A DNA stretch of 64,000 nucleotides from Chitinophagaceae bacterium (GTDB lineage: Bacteria; Bacteroidota; Bacteroidia; Chitinophagales; Chitinophagaceae): positions 1 to 64,000 of the forward strand of contig CANGYR010000009.1 of assembly GCA_947458275.1 (NCBI GenBank). Reading direction: 5' to 3'. The notes under the pieces were generated by a model. That model was given only the letters and a program-made list of their open reading frames with translations. It was not told the origin of the DNA and did no database searches. This document shows, piece by piece, positions 19,244-28,805 of this stretch. Position numbers and translations under genes: made by a program. The first letter of the stretch is position 1; the number at the start of each line of letters is the position of its first letter.

Positions 19244-20902
19244 ATGAAAATGAAAAAAACTTCCAGCTTACTATTACTTGGATTGCTTTTCCTTGGTTTT
19301 TCTGCGAAATCCCAACTTACAATAAATGGGGCTACTTTCACCATTGAATCAGGTGCCGTAGTGACTGTTCAGGGAGATGTGACCAGCAATGTAGACATTC
19401 AGGGTGCCGGAAAAATCCTTTTAAAAGGAACGGCAAATCAAAATGTAAACATGAATGGTTCCGCCATTCCTAATTTGGAAGTTGATAATGCAGCAAATGC
19501 TACGTTGACAGGCAATGCGAGAATTGGTGCAAATGGCTCTCTTGCTTTCACCAATGGAAATATTATTCTAGGATCAAACAATTTAACCATTCCGGCAAAT
19601 GGAAGTATCACAGGCGCTAATTCAAGCAAGTTTGTGGTAACCAACGGGACAGGAAGGCTTACCAGAGCTGCTTTGGGAGGATCTTCAAACACCTTCACCT
19701 ATCCTGTCGGCTCATCAACTACAAAATACAATCCAATCACATTGGTAAACAGCGGGACTGCTGATGACATTTCTGCAAAATCCTTAGGAAGTGTATTAAA
19801 TTCAGGTACTACGGGTACTGCCTATGGAAAAGAAGTAGTAAATACTAGCTGGGAAATTACTGAAGCTGTCAATGGCGGAAGCAATCTTGCTGTAACTGCA
19901 ACATGGAATGCTTCAGATGAATTACCAGGATTCAATAGAAGCAAAACCGGTGTTTCTTATTATATTACCAGTCCATCTACAAATGTTGGCTGGGACCTAT
20001 TAAACAGCCAAACCTCTGCTGCAATAGGTACAGGTCCTTACACCATATCCAGAAATAACGTCAGCAACCTGGGGGTTTTCGCTGTAGGAAACAGACCTGT
20101 TTTGTCTCCTTTACTGATAGCTCCCAAAGTATTCCTTCAGGGACCGTACAATACATCTTTGAACACTATGAATACATCTCTAGCTACTTTGAACCTAATT
20201 CCGACTACTGAACCATACAGCACTTTAACCGGCTTTACGCACTCCGGAAGTGGTGGCGGTGAGATTGTTAGCGGTACTTCTTTTTTCAGTAGCAACAGTA
20301 TAGTAGATTGGGTATTTGTACAATTACATAATGGAACTACCGGAGCGGTAGTTTCCTCCAGATCAGGTTTATTAAAAAATGATGGAACTATCGTAGATAC
20401 AGATGGTACTCCTCTCAGTATGGCAGGAAATGCTCCAGGAAATTATTTCTTTTCAGTCAGACACAGGAATCATGTTGGAGTAAGAACTGCGGCAGTTCAG
20501 GACTTATCTCAAGCCAAAACTACTTTATTCAATTACAATTTTGCTACAGGCATCAGCACTGCATTAGCTCCTGCCCCCCCTCCAAGCGGTACCCCAAATG
20601 CTGCAATGACAAATAAATACGGAATCAATACCACAACCACCAATTTTATGTTGTTTGCAGGTAATGCTAACAGCAACAGTGAAGTAAGATATGGAGGTCC
20701 TGGAAACGATGCTAATATTTTGCTTAACAACGCTCCTCTTTCAGGAATCAGGGGAGGTACTCCACCTAATGGATATTTTTTAACAGATTTCAATCTCAAT
20801 GGAAATGTTAGATATTCAGGTCCTAACAATGATGAAAATATTTTGCTTAACATATCTCTGCTTGGAAGCAAATCAGCCATAATCAAACAAGCTACATTCT
20901 AA
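19244..20902 (+). CDS. Secreted surface protein with C-terminal VRYxGPxND repeats
   Basis: 552 residues from ATG 19244. An upstream TTG in frame is less likely because the ATG gives the signal peptide ending FSAKSQ. The N-terminal 150 residues are Asn/Gly/Thr-rich with beta-helix-like periodicity (IESGAVVTVQGDVTSN, TANQNVNMNGSAIPN). Two short C-terminal repeats of the form EVRYGGPGNDANILLNNA and NVRYSGPNNDENILLNIS lie at about 479 and 520. Similar Asn/Asp motifs end many Bacteroidota surface proteins and may bind calcium. No standard T9SS tail is seen. The gene is 24 bp ahead of a T9SS substrate, so the two are probably co-expressed. Confidence 0.7.
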   Translation: MKMKKTSSLLLLGLLFLGFSAKSQLTINGATFTIESGAVVTVQGDVTSNVDIQGAGKILLKGTANQNVNMNGSAIPNLEVDNAANATLTGNARIGANGSLAFTNGNIILGSNNLTIPANGSITGANSSKFVVTNGTGRLTRAALGGSSNTFTYPVGSSTTKYNPITLVNSGTADDISAKSLGSVLNSGTTGTAYGKEVVNTSWEITEAVNGGSNLAVTATWNASDELPGFNRSKTGVSYYITSPSTNVGWDLLNSQTSAAIGTGPYTISRNNVSNLGVFAVGNRPVLSPLLIAPKVFLQGPYNTSLNTMNTSLATLNLIPTTEPYSTLTGFTHSGSGGGEIVSGTSFFSSNSIVDWVFVQLHNGTTGAVVSSRSGLLKNDGTIVDTDGTPLSMAGNAPGNYFFSVRHRNHVGVRTAAVQDLSQAKTTLFNYNFATGISTALAPAPPPSGTPNAAMTNKYGINTTTTNFMLFAGNANSNSEVRYGGPGNDANILLNNAPLSGIRGGTPPNGYFLTDFNLNGNVRYSGPNNDENILLNISLLGSKSAIIKQATF

Positions 20903-20926
20903 TCCTAATTTTAATCTAAATAAATC

Positions 20927-22081
20927 ATGAAAAAAATATTTACCTCTTTCTTGTTTAGTTTACTTTTACTAAACACATCTTTCTCTCAAACCGTTCAGGG
21001 AACCATTAAATATATATCTGGTGATGTGATTAAAGTATATGCTAAGCCGACCACTAATATCACTAACCAGCTAGGTAATATAAATATAGTTTTCAGTATC
21101 CCTGATCAAGGTGTAAACAATCCTACTGAAGCACAATTAAATGCTGTTGTAGATGTTCCAAATAGTATCATCTCAACCGCGGGAATCACAAATCCCTCTA
21201 TATCCAACGGCAGAGCTTATTATACATTTTTAATTTTTCAAAATAACCCCACTACCGATGTTTCTGCCAACTGGCAAGCTAATGTTGATAATTCTGTAGT
21301 GACTTTCACAATTCCCAATTCCATCAATGTTATTTCCGACCTAAGACTTGAAGACCAATTTTTTAATGGTGGCGGTACCAACGGACAAATGTATTGGTAT
21401 GTTCAATTCAATGTATTGGGCGATGTAACCGATTATCCAAATCCATTTTATGGAGATGGTGCTGTAAATAATGGCGGATCAGCGTTACAGTTTGTCCCTC
21501 TTCAAAATAAACCTTTGTCTGTCTCTAATTCAATTTCTCTGAAAGTAACTAAAAAGATCAATGATGCTTCAATCAACTGGTCTGTATTAAATGAGGGTAC
21601 AGAGATTAAACATTACGAAGTAGAAAGAAGTTTCAATGGAAATAATTTCAGCAGAATAAACACAACTTTTGCATTGAACGAAGAACAGAATTCTACCTCC
21701 TATGAATTTGTAGATAAAAATATAACTGCCTTAAATAACAATGGTAAAGTATTCTACAGAATCAAACAACTTGACAAAAACAACAAATTCAAATTCAGTG
21801 AAATTAGACTGGTCAACTTGAATTCCGTTGCTCCTGCTACTATCTTCCCTAATCCGGCTATTGTATCTTCTACCTTAAACTTTGAACTGGCATCAGCTCA
21901 AAAAGTAAGCATTACTGTAAGAGATATCAACGGTAAGGTGATTTCAAGATTCCAGCAGGACGCTGCCAAAGGTTTAAATCAGGCAAAAATCAAAGTAAAT
22001 AACCTCGCTAAAGGTAATTACAACGTAACCATTACCGATGCAGAAAATAACATTCAGACATTACCGCTGATTAAGTTATAA
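20927..22081 (+). CDS. Secreted protein with T9SS type A sorting domain
   Basis: 384 residues with a signal peptide (1-20, ending NTSFSQ). Residues about 25-180 are a beta-rich domain of unknown kind. About 200-300 looks fibronectin/Ig-like (INWSVLNEGTEIKHYEVERS). The last 75 residues are a type A T9SS sorting domain (IFPNPAIVSSTLNFEL, ITVRDINGKVI, LAKGNYNVTITD). The domain is cleaved on export across the outer membrane by the Por system. It follows the preceding gene by 24 bp and is closed by a strong terminator. Confidence 0.88.
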   Translation: MKKIFTSFLFSLLLLNTSFSQTVQGTIKYISGDVIKVYAKPTTNITNQLGNINIVFSIPDQGVNNPTEAQLNAVVDVPNSIISTAGITNPSISNGRAYYTFLIFQNNPTTDVSANWQANVDNSVVTFTIPNSINVISDLRLEDQFFNGGGTNGQMYWYVQFNVLGDVTDYPNPFYGDGAVNNGGSALQFVPLQNKPLSVSNSISLKVTKKINDASINWSVLNEGTEIKHYEVERSFNGNNFSRINTTFALNEEQNSTSYEFVDKNITALNNNGKVFYRIKQLDKNNKFKFSEIRLVNLNSVAPATIFPNPAIVSSTLNFELASAQKVSITVRDINGKVISRFQQDAAKGLNQAKIKVNNLAKGNYNVTITDAENNIQTLPLIKL

Positions 22082-22102
22082 TCTCAATCACATAACCTCA
22101 TT

Positions 22103-22134
22103 AAAAAAGGATCTGAAATTTCAGATCCTTTTTT
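22103..22134. terminator. Bidirectional intrinsic terminator
   Basis: A perfect 32-nt palindrome has GGATCTGAAATTTCAGATCC as the stem-loop, flanked by AAAAAA and TTTTTT. It therefore works on both strands. It separates the convergent T9SS-substrate and isocitrate dehydrogenase genes. Confidence 0.9.
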
Positions 22135-22141
22135 AATTGAG

Positions 22142-22196
22142 TCATGGAGCTAAAAACCTAAACATCTAACCCCCTAAACTTTCTAAACCAGGTTCA
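22142..22196. repeat. Gene-end word repeat, patch 4 (ctaaac type)
   Basis: Words such as cctaaacatctaac, ccctaaac and tctaaacc fill the space from the terminator to the stop codon of isocitrate dehydrogenase at 22197. The 13-mer cctaaacatctaa is also in patch 3. Confidence 0.6.
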
Positions 22197-23633
22197 TTAC
22201 TGTCCTTGACCCAGCGAATATGCTGCTTTACCGTCGAATGAATACAGATTCTCCGTTTTGATGGTATCTATATTTTCATTGATGGCATTTTGGAGCAATT
22301 CGATGATGCCGGCTTTGTTAATTTCAGTACCCTCAGTAGGCTTGAAACGGCATCTCCAGTGATCGGTACAAAATGTTTCTTTGAAACCATCAGGCCATAC
22401 TTTAATACCTCTGTTGGTAATCATAGACAATTTCACATTGGCTGTCTCAATTTTTTTCACTTTTTCAGCCAATTCATTTGGATCTAATGAACCCCAGTGA
22501 ACAAACACATCCACTCCCACAAGATCTTTCTTAGCAGCAGGTCTTCTTTTGTATTTAGGAAGATTCAGCGAAGAGTTATTTGCATAAGAAACCGACTTCA
22601 AGATGGCTGGTTTATTTCCCAGGTTGGCAATCACCGCCTGAGCAAATTCCTTAGTACCTACTTTTTGTTTGCTTACTCCTTCTTTATAGATATCGTAAGT
22701 ATGGATTCCCTCTTCAATTGTTTTCAACCAGGCGTTCTGAACTTTCTCCGCCACTTCAGTCTGACCAATGTGGTTAAGCATCATAATAGCTCCCTGCAAC
22801 AATCCGGAAGGATTGGCCAAATTTTGACCGGCCCTTCTGGGTGCAGAACCGTGGATCGCTTCAAACATAGAACATTCTTCTCCGATATTAGCTGATCCAG
22901 CCAAACCTACTGAACCGGTGATTTGCGCAGCTACATCCGATAAAACATCTCCATAAAGATTCGGCATTACAATCACATCAAAAGCTTCAGGTGTATCGGC
23001 CATTTTAGCAGCACCTATATCAATGATCCAATGTTCGTTTTCTATTTCAGGGTATTCCTTAGCTATTTCATCAAACACCTGATGAAACAATCCATCAGAC
23101 TGCTTCATGATGTTGTCTTTGGTGAAACAGGTTACTTTTTTTCTGTTTTGTTGCTTTGCATATTCAAAAGCATAACGGACAATTTTTTCGCAACCCGGTC
23201 TGCTAATTAATTTTAAACATTGAACAACCTCATCCGTTTGCTGGTGCTCAATTCCTGCATAAAGGTCCTCTTCGTTTTCCCTTACAATCACGATATCCAT
23301 AATCGGATGTTTGGTTTTAATGAAAGGATGCAAACTCATGCATGGTCTCACATTAGAGTAAAGGCCTAAAAATTTACGGGTTGTAACATTTAGGCTTTTA
23401 TACCCGCCGCCTTGTGGAGTGGTGATGGGGGCTTTTAAAAATATTTTATTTCTTCTGATGATATCCCAGGATTCAGCTGCAATCCCAGCGGTATTTCCTG
23501 CGAGATACACTTTCTCTCCCACTTCTATTTCATCAATTTCAATTTTGGCTCCAGCAGCCTTAATGATTTCAAGGGTGGCATCCATAATTTCCGGACCAAT
23601 GCCATCTCCTTTTGCAACGGTAATTTTTGTCAT
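22197..23633 (-). CDS. icd: NADP-dependent isocitrate dehydrogenase
   Basis: 478 residues. This TCA-cycle enzyme oxidises isocitrate to 2-oxoglutarate. It has the family's GDGIGPEI start and the substrate-binding Ser/Asn/Arg region (GGYKSLNVTTRKFLGLYSNVRP). Further motifs are VRENEEDLYAG, VMPNLYGDVLSD and the nucleotide-binding HGSAPRRAGQNLANPSG. An extra C-terminal domain of about 140 residues (from LPKYKRRPA) is typical of the longer Thermus/Rickettsia-like type. NADP rather than NAD use is assigned by similarity to that type. It is monocistronic; the 302-bp gap upstream has a CAATTTTG near-promoter box, an 8-bp hairpin (23703-23723) and a long palindrome. Confidence 0.93.
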   Translation of the reverse strand: MTKITVAKGDGIGPEIMDATLEIIKAAGAKIEIDEIEVGEKVYLAGNTAGIAAESWDIIRRNKIFLKAPITTPQGGGYKSLNVTTRKFLGLYSNVRPCMSLHPFIKTKHPIMDIVIVRENEEDLYAGIEHQQTDEVVQCLKLISRPGCEKIVRYAFEYAKQQNRKKVTCFTKDNIMKQSDGLFHQVFDEIAKEYPEIENEHWIIDIGAAKMADTPEAFDVIVMPNLYGDVLSDVAAQITGSVGLAGSANIGEECSMFEAIHGSAPRRAGQNLANPSGLLQGAIMMLNHIGQTEVAEKVQNAWLKTIEEGIHTYDIYKEGVSKQKVGTKEFAQAVIANLGNKPAILKSVSYANNSSLNLPKYKRRPAAKKDLVGVDVFVHWGSLDPNELAEKVKKIETANVKLSMITNRGIKVWPDGFKETFCTDHWRCRFKPTEGTEINKAGIIELLQNAINENIDTIKTENLYSFDGKAAYSLGQGQ

Positions 23634-23812
23634 TTTTTAAGTTTTAAAATATTTGATTTTTGCAAAATTGGTACTAAATAACTACAAATAAAAATTTATT
23701 CTATCTTTTATATTGTAAAAGATTTTAATAAATAAGGGTAGTGAGAATTAGATGAAACAACAAATAAGATATAAGGAAGTTCGGGAATGTGGATTAATCA
23801 ATATTCAAGCTA

Positions 23813-23850
23813 TCAAGCTAGTCCACCATTTAAATGGTGGGCTAGCTTGA
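23813..23850. repeat. 38-nt near-perfect palindrome (REP-like)
   Basis: The arms 23813-23831 and 23832-23850 (TCAAGCTAGTCCACCATTT and its complement) pair over 19 bp with a single G-U mismatch and essentially no loop. No T-run follows on either strand, so it is not a standard terminator. A partial tandem copy, tcaagctatcaagcta, lies at its left edge. It stands alone in the icd/TPR gap. A possible 33-residue frame (23752-23853) runs through it but is not convincing. REP elements of RAYT transposases have this size and shape, but no such transposase is in the window. Confidence 0.6.
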
Positions 23851-23916
23851 TGACGGGAAAATAATCAACATTTTCCGTGAAAAAACATTAATTCTACCGC
23901 TATTTCACCCATAAAT

Positions 23917-23938
23917 GTTAAACCCTTAAACCCTTTTA
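23917..23938. repeat. Gene-end word repeat, patch 5
   Basis: gttaaacccttaaaccc-type words run up to and include the stop codon of the TPR gene: its TAA at 23938-23936 is the last repeat word. Similar words (taacccttaaacc) occur in patch 8. Confidence 0.5.
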
Positions 23939-25204
23939 CCGGTCTGCCAATGCGTTTTTCTTTTCATATTCGGCAACTTTCGCAGGATTTTTTTTCACAT
24001 TATAGATGTCAATCAAATAGCTCAATACGATTTTAAAGTTGGCATTTTGCGCCGGTGTTCTTGAAGGGATTGCTTCATAAAATTTAACGGCCTTGTCTGA
24101 ATATAAAATACACTCATCCATTTGTTTATTAGCTGTAGCTTTAAAGTCGTTTCTTTTTTTTACATCTTCCGGTTTATTCCCCTTAACCGCATTTGCTGCA
24201 TTCAGCACATCAGAGGATTTATTGAACAAATGATTTGACATCAGGACAGTAGCGCTGATATCATCTGCTTTTTCAGCAGCAATGGCTTTTTTCAGTGTTT
24301 CCGTCAACTTGTCGCTCACTACAGGATCTTTTACTTCAGCGGCATTCCTTCCATAGAGCTTGTTGTACAACTGCACAGAGTAATTATAAACGAGCATGAA
24401 GTTGGTCGGATTCTCTGCAATCAATTCTTCATATCTGATATATAACTGAGCAGTATCACCTTTTTTGGACAAAGCTTCTAATTCAACTTGCAACCAAAGA
24501 TCATTATCGGGATAAATATTCAGCGCTTTGGATTTAATGTTTTTTAGTGCCGTTACATCCGGCTTACTGCTGTAATGACTTACAAGATAAATATATACAT
24601 CTTTGTAATCCTCACCTGAAATTCCAATGTCAGCAAGTTTTTGATAATTTTCCGCCGCCTCATCTGGCTTGTTTGCCTGTATGGCTGCAGCTGCAGTATT
24701 CAGGATAAGATTGGTATCAACAGCATATACCGGATATTGAGTATACTGATAATTTTTTGAGACAATATAATCTTTAAGCACTGCAGATTTTTTAAAATAC
24801 GTCAAAGCCTCATCAAATGATTTTTGATTAAAGGATTTAATTCCGAGATTACCATATTCAACATATAAATCAAGATAGCTTTCATAATTATTTAATATCA
24901 TCAAAAGATTCTTCTGATCCAATTCTTGATACTTTTTAAAGGCAACAAAAGCTTCATCTTTTAAAGAAGATGATTCTGAATTTGAGATACCGGCATCTTT
25001 TGACAATACATTGTACACCTGCCCCTTTGTAAACCAGCCCTCCGCATCATTGGCTTTTTTGGGATTTTGAAGATATTTGTCAATGGCTGCTTTTGCATCC
25101 TTGAAATTGTTTTTACTCAGCATTTCATTGATTTCCTCGATATCCTGTGAAAATCCCACAAAACTTACCAACAGCGCGATTGATACTATAAGTATTTTTT
25201 TCAT
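23936..25204 (-). CDS. Secreted/periplasmic tetratricopeptide-repeat protein
   Basis: 422 residues with a signal peptide (1-19, ending VGFSQ). It is then all-helical with TPR-like units, for example DAKAAIDKYLQNP.KANDAEGWFTKGQVYN, FNQKSFDEALTYFKKSA and AAAIQANKPDEAAENYQKLADIG. TPR proteins are scaffolds for protein contacts; no partner is evident here. It is monocistronic and divergent from dnaG, with near-consensus TACCTTTA about 20 bp in front of the ATG. The stop codon is made by a word repeat. Confidence 0.8.
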   Translation of the reverse strand: MKKILIVSIALLVSFVGFSQDIEEINEMLSKNNFKDAKAAIDKYLQNPKKANDAEGWFTKGQVYNVLSKDAGISNSESSSLKDEAFVAFKKYQELDQKNLLMILNNYESYLDLYVEYGNLGIKSFNQKSFDEALTYFKKSAVLKDYIVSKNYQYTQYPVYAVDTNLILNTAAAAIQANKPDEAAENYQKLADIGISGEDYKDVYIYLVSHYSSKPDVTALKNIKSKALNIYPDNDLWLQVELEALSKKGDTAQLYIRYEELIAENPTNFMLVYNYSVQLYNKLYGRNAAEVKDPVVSDKLTETLKKAIAAEKADDISATVLMSNHLFNKSSDVLNAANAVKGNKPEDVKKRNDFKATANKQMDECILYSDKAVKFYEAIPSRTPAQNANFKIVLSYLIDIYNVKKNPAKVAEYEKKNALADR

Positions 25205-25310
25205 TTATATTAAATTTTGGACGTAAAGGTATTTGATTCCATTAGTATAATCAAAAAAGGCACGAAAGGCTTAATTTTGAGGTTCACCTCACAAAAGATA
25301 AATTTACGGC

Positions 25311-27260
25311 TTGATCAGTCAGGAATCCATACAGGAAATACAGAGTAAAATTGATATCATTGATATCGTTGGCAGTTTTATTAAACTTAAGAAAAGAGGT
25401 GCCAATTATTTGGGCAATTGTCCGTTTCACAACGAAAAAACACCCTCTTTTACAGTCTCTCCTTCCAAAGAAATTTACAAATGTTTTGGATGCGGAAAAA
25501 GTGGAAATGCCATCGGCTTTGTAATGGATCATGAGAAATACAGTTATGTGGAAACACTCCGCTGGATGGCCGAACGTTACAATATTGATTTGAAAGAAAC
25601 CGAAACCAGTCCGGAGTTTAAAGCAATTCAACATACGGCGGACAGTCTTTTTATCATCAATAATTATGCAAGGGATTTTTTTACCGACACTTTATTTAAT
25701 TCAGATGAAGGAAGAGAGATTGCGCTGAGTTATCTCAGGGAAAGAGGATTCAGAGAGGAAATCATTAAGAAGTTTCAACTTGGTTTCAATCCATCAGCGA
25801 AAGACGAATTTGCACAATCAGCTTTATCCAGACAATACAATAAAGAACTTTTATTGAAGACGGGATTGGTTGTGAACAGAGACGATAAGTTTATGGACAA
25901 TTACCGGGGCAGAATCATCTTCCCCATCCACAACCTGAGTGGTAAAATACTTGGGTTTGGAGCGAGAATTATAAAATCGAATGACAGGGCACCCAAATAC
26001 ATCAATACTCCTGAAAACGAAATTTATGTAAAGAGCAAAATACTCTACGGTTCATATTTTGCCAGAACAGCCATAGATAAAGCAAATGAATGCCTGCTGG
26101 TAGAAGGTTATACGGATGTAGTGAGTCTGCATCAGGCAGGAATTGAAAATGTAGTTGCCAGTGGCGGTACTTCTCTCACAACAGATCAGTTAAGACTGAT
26201 AAAGAAATACACAAACAATCTTACCATCATTTATGATGGAGATAATGCGGGCATCAAAGCTGCATTGCGTGGATTAGACCTTGCTGTAGAAGAAGGATTC
26301 AATGTCCATTTGGTGCTTATCCCTGATAAAGAAGATCCGGATAGTTTTGTAAATAAAATCGGAGCAGAGTCATTCGCTGCATTTATAAAAAAAGAAAAAA
26401 AAGATTTCATTTTATTTCAACTGGAGATTGCGCTAAAAGAAACCGGAAACGATTCCACTAAAAAAGCATCGGTTGTCAATCAGATTGCCGAAACGATTTC
26501 CAAAATCAACAAGACTGAAGAGTTTACACGCAGACAGGATTATATCAAGCAGGTGTCTGAAATACTGAAAGTAGAAGAAGCCGGATTCAATGCACTGGTG
26601 AATAAGTTGATCAGAGAGAAGTACAGCAAGCAGGAATTGAAAGGTTCTAAAACCGACAATTTCAACGAAGCTTCTTCATTAACCATTCCTCAGGATGAGA
26701 CGAAACCTGATGAAAGTTTTTCCCTGTTTCAGAAAGACGAACTGCATGAACAGGCAATGGTGAGGAGTTTGATTGAGTTTGGTTTAAAAGAATGGAATGA
26801 AGGACAAAAAGTAGCAGAGTATATTTTCAGCCAGATAGATGATACTGATTTGAGTGAGTTGCTTGACAATAAGCTGCTGGTAGATATCATCAATCTATAC
26901 AGAGAATGGTATTATGCAGGAATAGAACCAACGGACAAAAATTTCCTGTACCATGAGGACAAAAGCATCAATGATATGATTATAAGAATCATGGATGTAA
27001 ATACAGAAATCAGTCCGAAATGGAAAGAGCATTATGAAGGCCATATTCCAACCCGTGAAGAGCTATACAAAGAAGAGGTATTGTCTACACTCACCTACGT
27101 TCAGCTTAGAAAAGTAAAAAGACTGATTGCAGAAAACCAGCAGGAACTGGAAAAAGCAAAAAGCTCAGAAGAGCAAATGATTTGTATAGAAACACATCAG
27201 CATCTTAAACAGATTGAGATGGAACTGACTAAAAGAGCAGGTACAGTAATTTATAAATAG
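25311..27260 (+). CDS. dnaG: DNA primase
   Basis: 649 residues. It makes RNA primers at replication forks. The zinc-binding domain has CPFHNEKTPSF and YKCFGCGKSGNAI (residues 38-64). The RNA-polymerase core includes GRIIFPI and FGARII. The Toprim motif VEGYTDVVSLHQAG is followed by the acidic metal ligands in IIYDGDNAG. The C-terminal helicase-binding domain is long and diverged. The start is TTG at 25311, giving the usual ISQESIQEIQ; no ATG is placed properly. It is the only gene on the plus strand between two minus-strand groups and converges on the DUF3052-like gene. Confidence 0.95.
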   Translation: MISQESIQEIQSKIDIIDIVGSFIKLKKRGANYLGNCPFHNEKTPSFTVSPSKEIYKCFGCGKSGNAIGFVMDHEKYSYVETLRWMAERYNIDLKETETSPEFKAIQHTADSLFIINNYARDFFTDTLFNSDEGREIALSYLRERGFREEIIKKFQLGFNPSAKDEFAQSALSRQYNKELLLKTGLVVNRDDKFMDNYRGRIIFPIHNLSGKILGFGARIIKSNDRAPKYINTPENEIYVKSKILYGSYFARTAIDKANECLLVEGYTDVVSLHQAGIENVVASGGTSLTTDQLRLIKKYTNNLTIIYDGDNAGIKAALRGLDLAVEEGFNVHLVLIPDKEDPDSFVNKIGAESFAAFIKKEKKDFILFQLEIALKETGNDSTKKASVVNQIAETISKINKTEEFTRRQDYIKQVSEILKVEEAGFNALVNKLIREKYSKQELKGSKTDNFNEASSLTIPQDETKPDESFSLFQKDELHEQAMVRSLIEFGLKEWNEGQKVAEYIFSQIDDTDLSELLDNKLLVDIINLYREWYYAGIEPTDKNFLYHEDKSINDMIIRIMDVNTEISPKWKEHYEGHIPTREELYKEEVLSTLTYVQLRKVKRLIAENQQELEKAKSSEEQMICIETHQHLKQIEMELTKRAGTVIYK

Positions 27261-27272
27261 CAACTACTTTTA

Positions 27273-27719
27273 TTAGGAAAGCAATAATTCTTCTGATTCC
27301 AGCAAAGCAACTTCGGGAACAAGTTTCTTGTTTTTTGCCAGAATAAAATTGGTAGCACACCAAACGCTGTCGAGTTCAACTTTTTCAGTGGATGCGAGTT
27401 TATAATCATCGATAATCTCCCAATGGTTATGGCGACAAAGATCGCTGGCAATTTTTGCGGTTGGTTTAGGATAAGCAATCCATAATTTGAAATTACTATT
27501 TAGCGCAGGCATGATGTCGTTCAATATATCAGTCAGCTGTTTTTTGCTGAAAGCAAATATCAGTGCAAATTCAACTTTTTTGCTCCTTAATAATGGAGTG
27601 ACACTTTTGGCAAAACTGATTTTCTGAAATTGTTTTTCTATTGAAGAAGGAAGACCCTGAATTAAAATATTTTTTTCGTCTTTTAACTGAAGTTTTTCGA
27701 GAATAGTTTGAATAGCCAT
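27273..27719 (-). CDS. DUF3052-like protein
   Basis: 148 residues from ATG 27719 (MAIQTILEKLQL); the frame extends three codons upstream to a TTG. The sequence has the DUF3052 layout: an N-terminal ILIQGLP loop, a middle FALIFAFSKKQLTDI, then LWIAYPKPTAKIASDL with a charged tail containing VELDSVWCATNF. The function is unknown; it is often a stand-alone cytosolic protein. It ends 12 bp from the convergent dnaG stop. The 235-bp gap upstream to the M48 gene's stop is AT-rich with nothing recognised. Confidence 0.65.
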   Translation of the reverse strand: MAIQTILEKLQLKDEKNILIQGLPSSIEKQFQKISFAKSVTPLLRSKKVEFALIFAFSKKQLTDILNDIMPALNSNFKLWIAYPKPTAKIASDLCRHNHWEIIDDYKLASTEKVELDSVWCATNFILAKNKKLVPEVALLESEELLLS

Positions 27720-27954
27720 AATCAGCAAGAATGTTTTAATGGTAAAAAAATATATTAATCAACCGAATAAAAACAAAAGGAGAAATCATAGCATCATAAG
27801 ACTGGATAGACAGCTATATGAACATGATACCGCCCGAAAAAAAGGATAAGGAATAGTTTTTCTTATGATCTTGAGAATTTAAGGAGATGACAAAGGTAAG
27901 CCAATTTTATATTTCTGTTAAATTTTTTTTACGAAAAACAGCCGATTTGTTTAA

Positions 27955-28755
27955 CTATTTAACCGGTTTGTACAACGAAAGCGCCTCATCCATGTGTTTT
28001 TCCAGCTGAGCTATACGGTTAGCATCTGAAGGATGCGTAGCCAAAAACTCGGGTGGTTTAGCTCCTCCTGCCCTTGACATTCTTTGCCAGAATGGAATAG
28101 CCTCTTTTGGATTATAACCAGCCATAGCTGAGAACATTATTCCAAAACGATCTGCCTCATATTCATTTTTTCTTGAATTAGGCAAAAGTACTGCCAATTG
28201 GGCGGTTGGGGCAAAAACACTGTTGAATATAGTATTTGCCTTTTCCTTGTTTCGGGTAAATATATCGCCGGCAACCTGCAATCCCTGCGCCAGTGCGGCC
28301 TGACTCATTCGCTCATTTCCATGATGCGCCAAAGCATGAGTAATTTCGTGTCCAAGTACAACAGCTAGAGCTGCTTCGTTTTGGGTTACCGTCAACAGGC
28401 CTGTATACACTACCACTTTACCGCCGGGCATACACCAGGCGTTGACTTCCTTATTGTCAATTAAATTAAATTCCCAGTTATAACCTTGTAATTCTTTGGA
28501 CAGACCTTTTTTGTTATAATAGTCAGTCACCACCTGAGCAATTCTACCGCCAACTCTTTTAACCATTTCAGCATCTCTGCTTACCTCTTTAGGCACCACT
28601 CTATTCTGACTCAAAAACGTGCGGTATTGAGACACTGATTGTTGTTGTAAAACAGACTCAGGGAAAAGTGAAAGCTGGCTTCTTCCTGTAATAGGATTTT
28701 GCTTGCAGGAAGTCAACAATATTATTGATATCAGTAATGAGAATAATACTTTCAT
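27955..28755 (-). CDS. M48-family zinc metalloprotease lipoprotein
   Basis: 266 residues from ATG 28755, which begins a lipoprotein signal (LLISIILLTSCKQNPITGRSQL, lipobox LLTSC). The catalytic HEITHALAHHGNERM holds the HExxH zinc site. The third ligand glutamate is in NEYEADRFGI. This is the BepA/LoiP-like periplasmic M48 type that takes part in outer-membrane protein quality control. It lies 50 bp behind plsY and is probably co-transcribed with prmA-plsY. Confidence 0.93.
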   Translation of the reverse strand: MKVLFSLLISIILLTSCKQNPITGRSQLSLFPESVLQQQSVSQYRTFLSQNRVVPKEVSRDAEMVKRVGGRIAQVVTDYYNKKGLSKELQGYNWEFNLIDNKEVNAWCMPGGKVVVYTGLLTVTQNEAALAVVLGHEITHALAHHGNERMSQAALAQGLQVAGDIFTRNKEKANTIFNSVFAPTAQLAVLLPNSRKNEYEADRFGIMFSAMAGYNPKEAIPFWQRMSRAGGAKPPEFLATHPSDANRIAQLEKHMDEALSLYKPVK

Positions 28756-28805
28756 AGTTACACTCAATAAAAGTTGTAATAAATAATTTGAAAAAAATCT
28801 TTTGC

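Noticed and set aside
23752..23853. 33-codon ORF through the palindrome upstream of icd
   Set aside because: Short, no recognisable start signal, and its second half is the palindrome itself.
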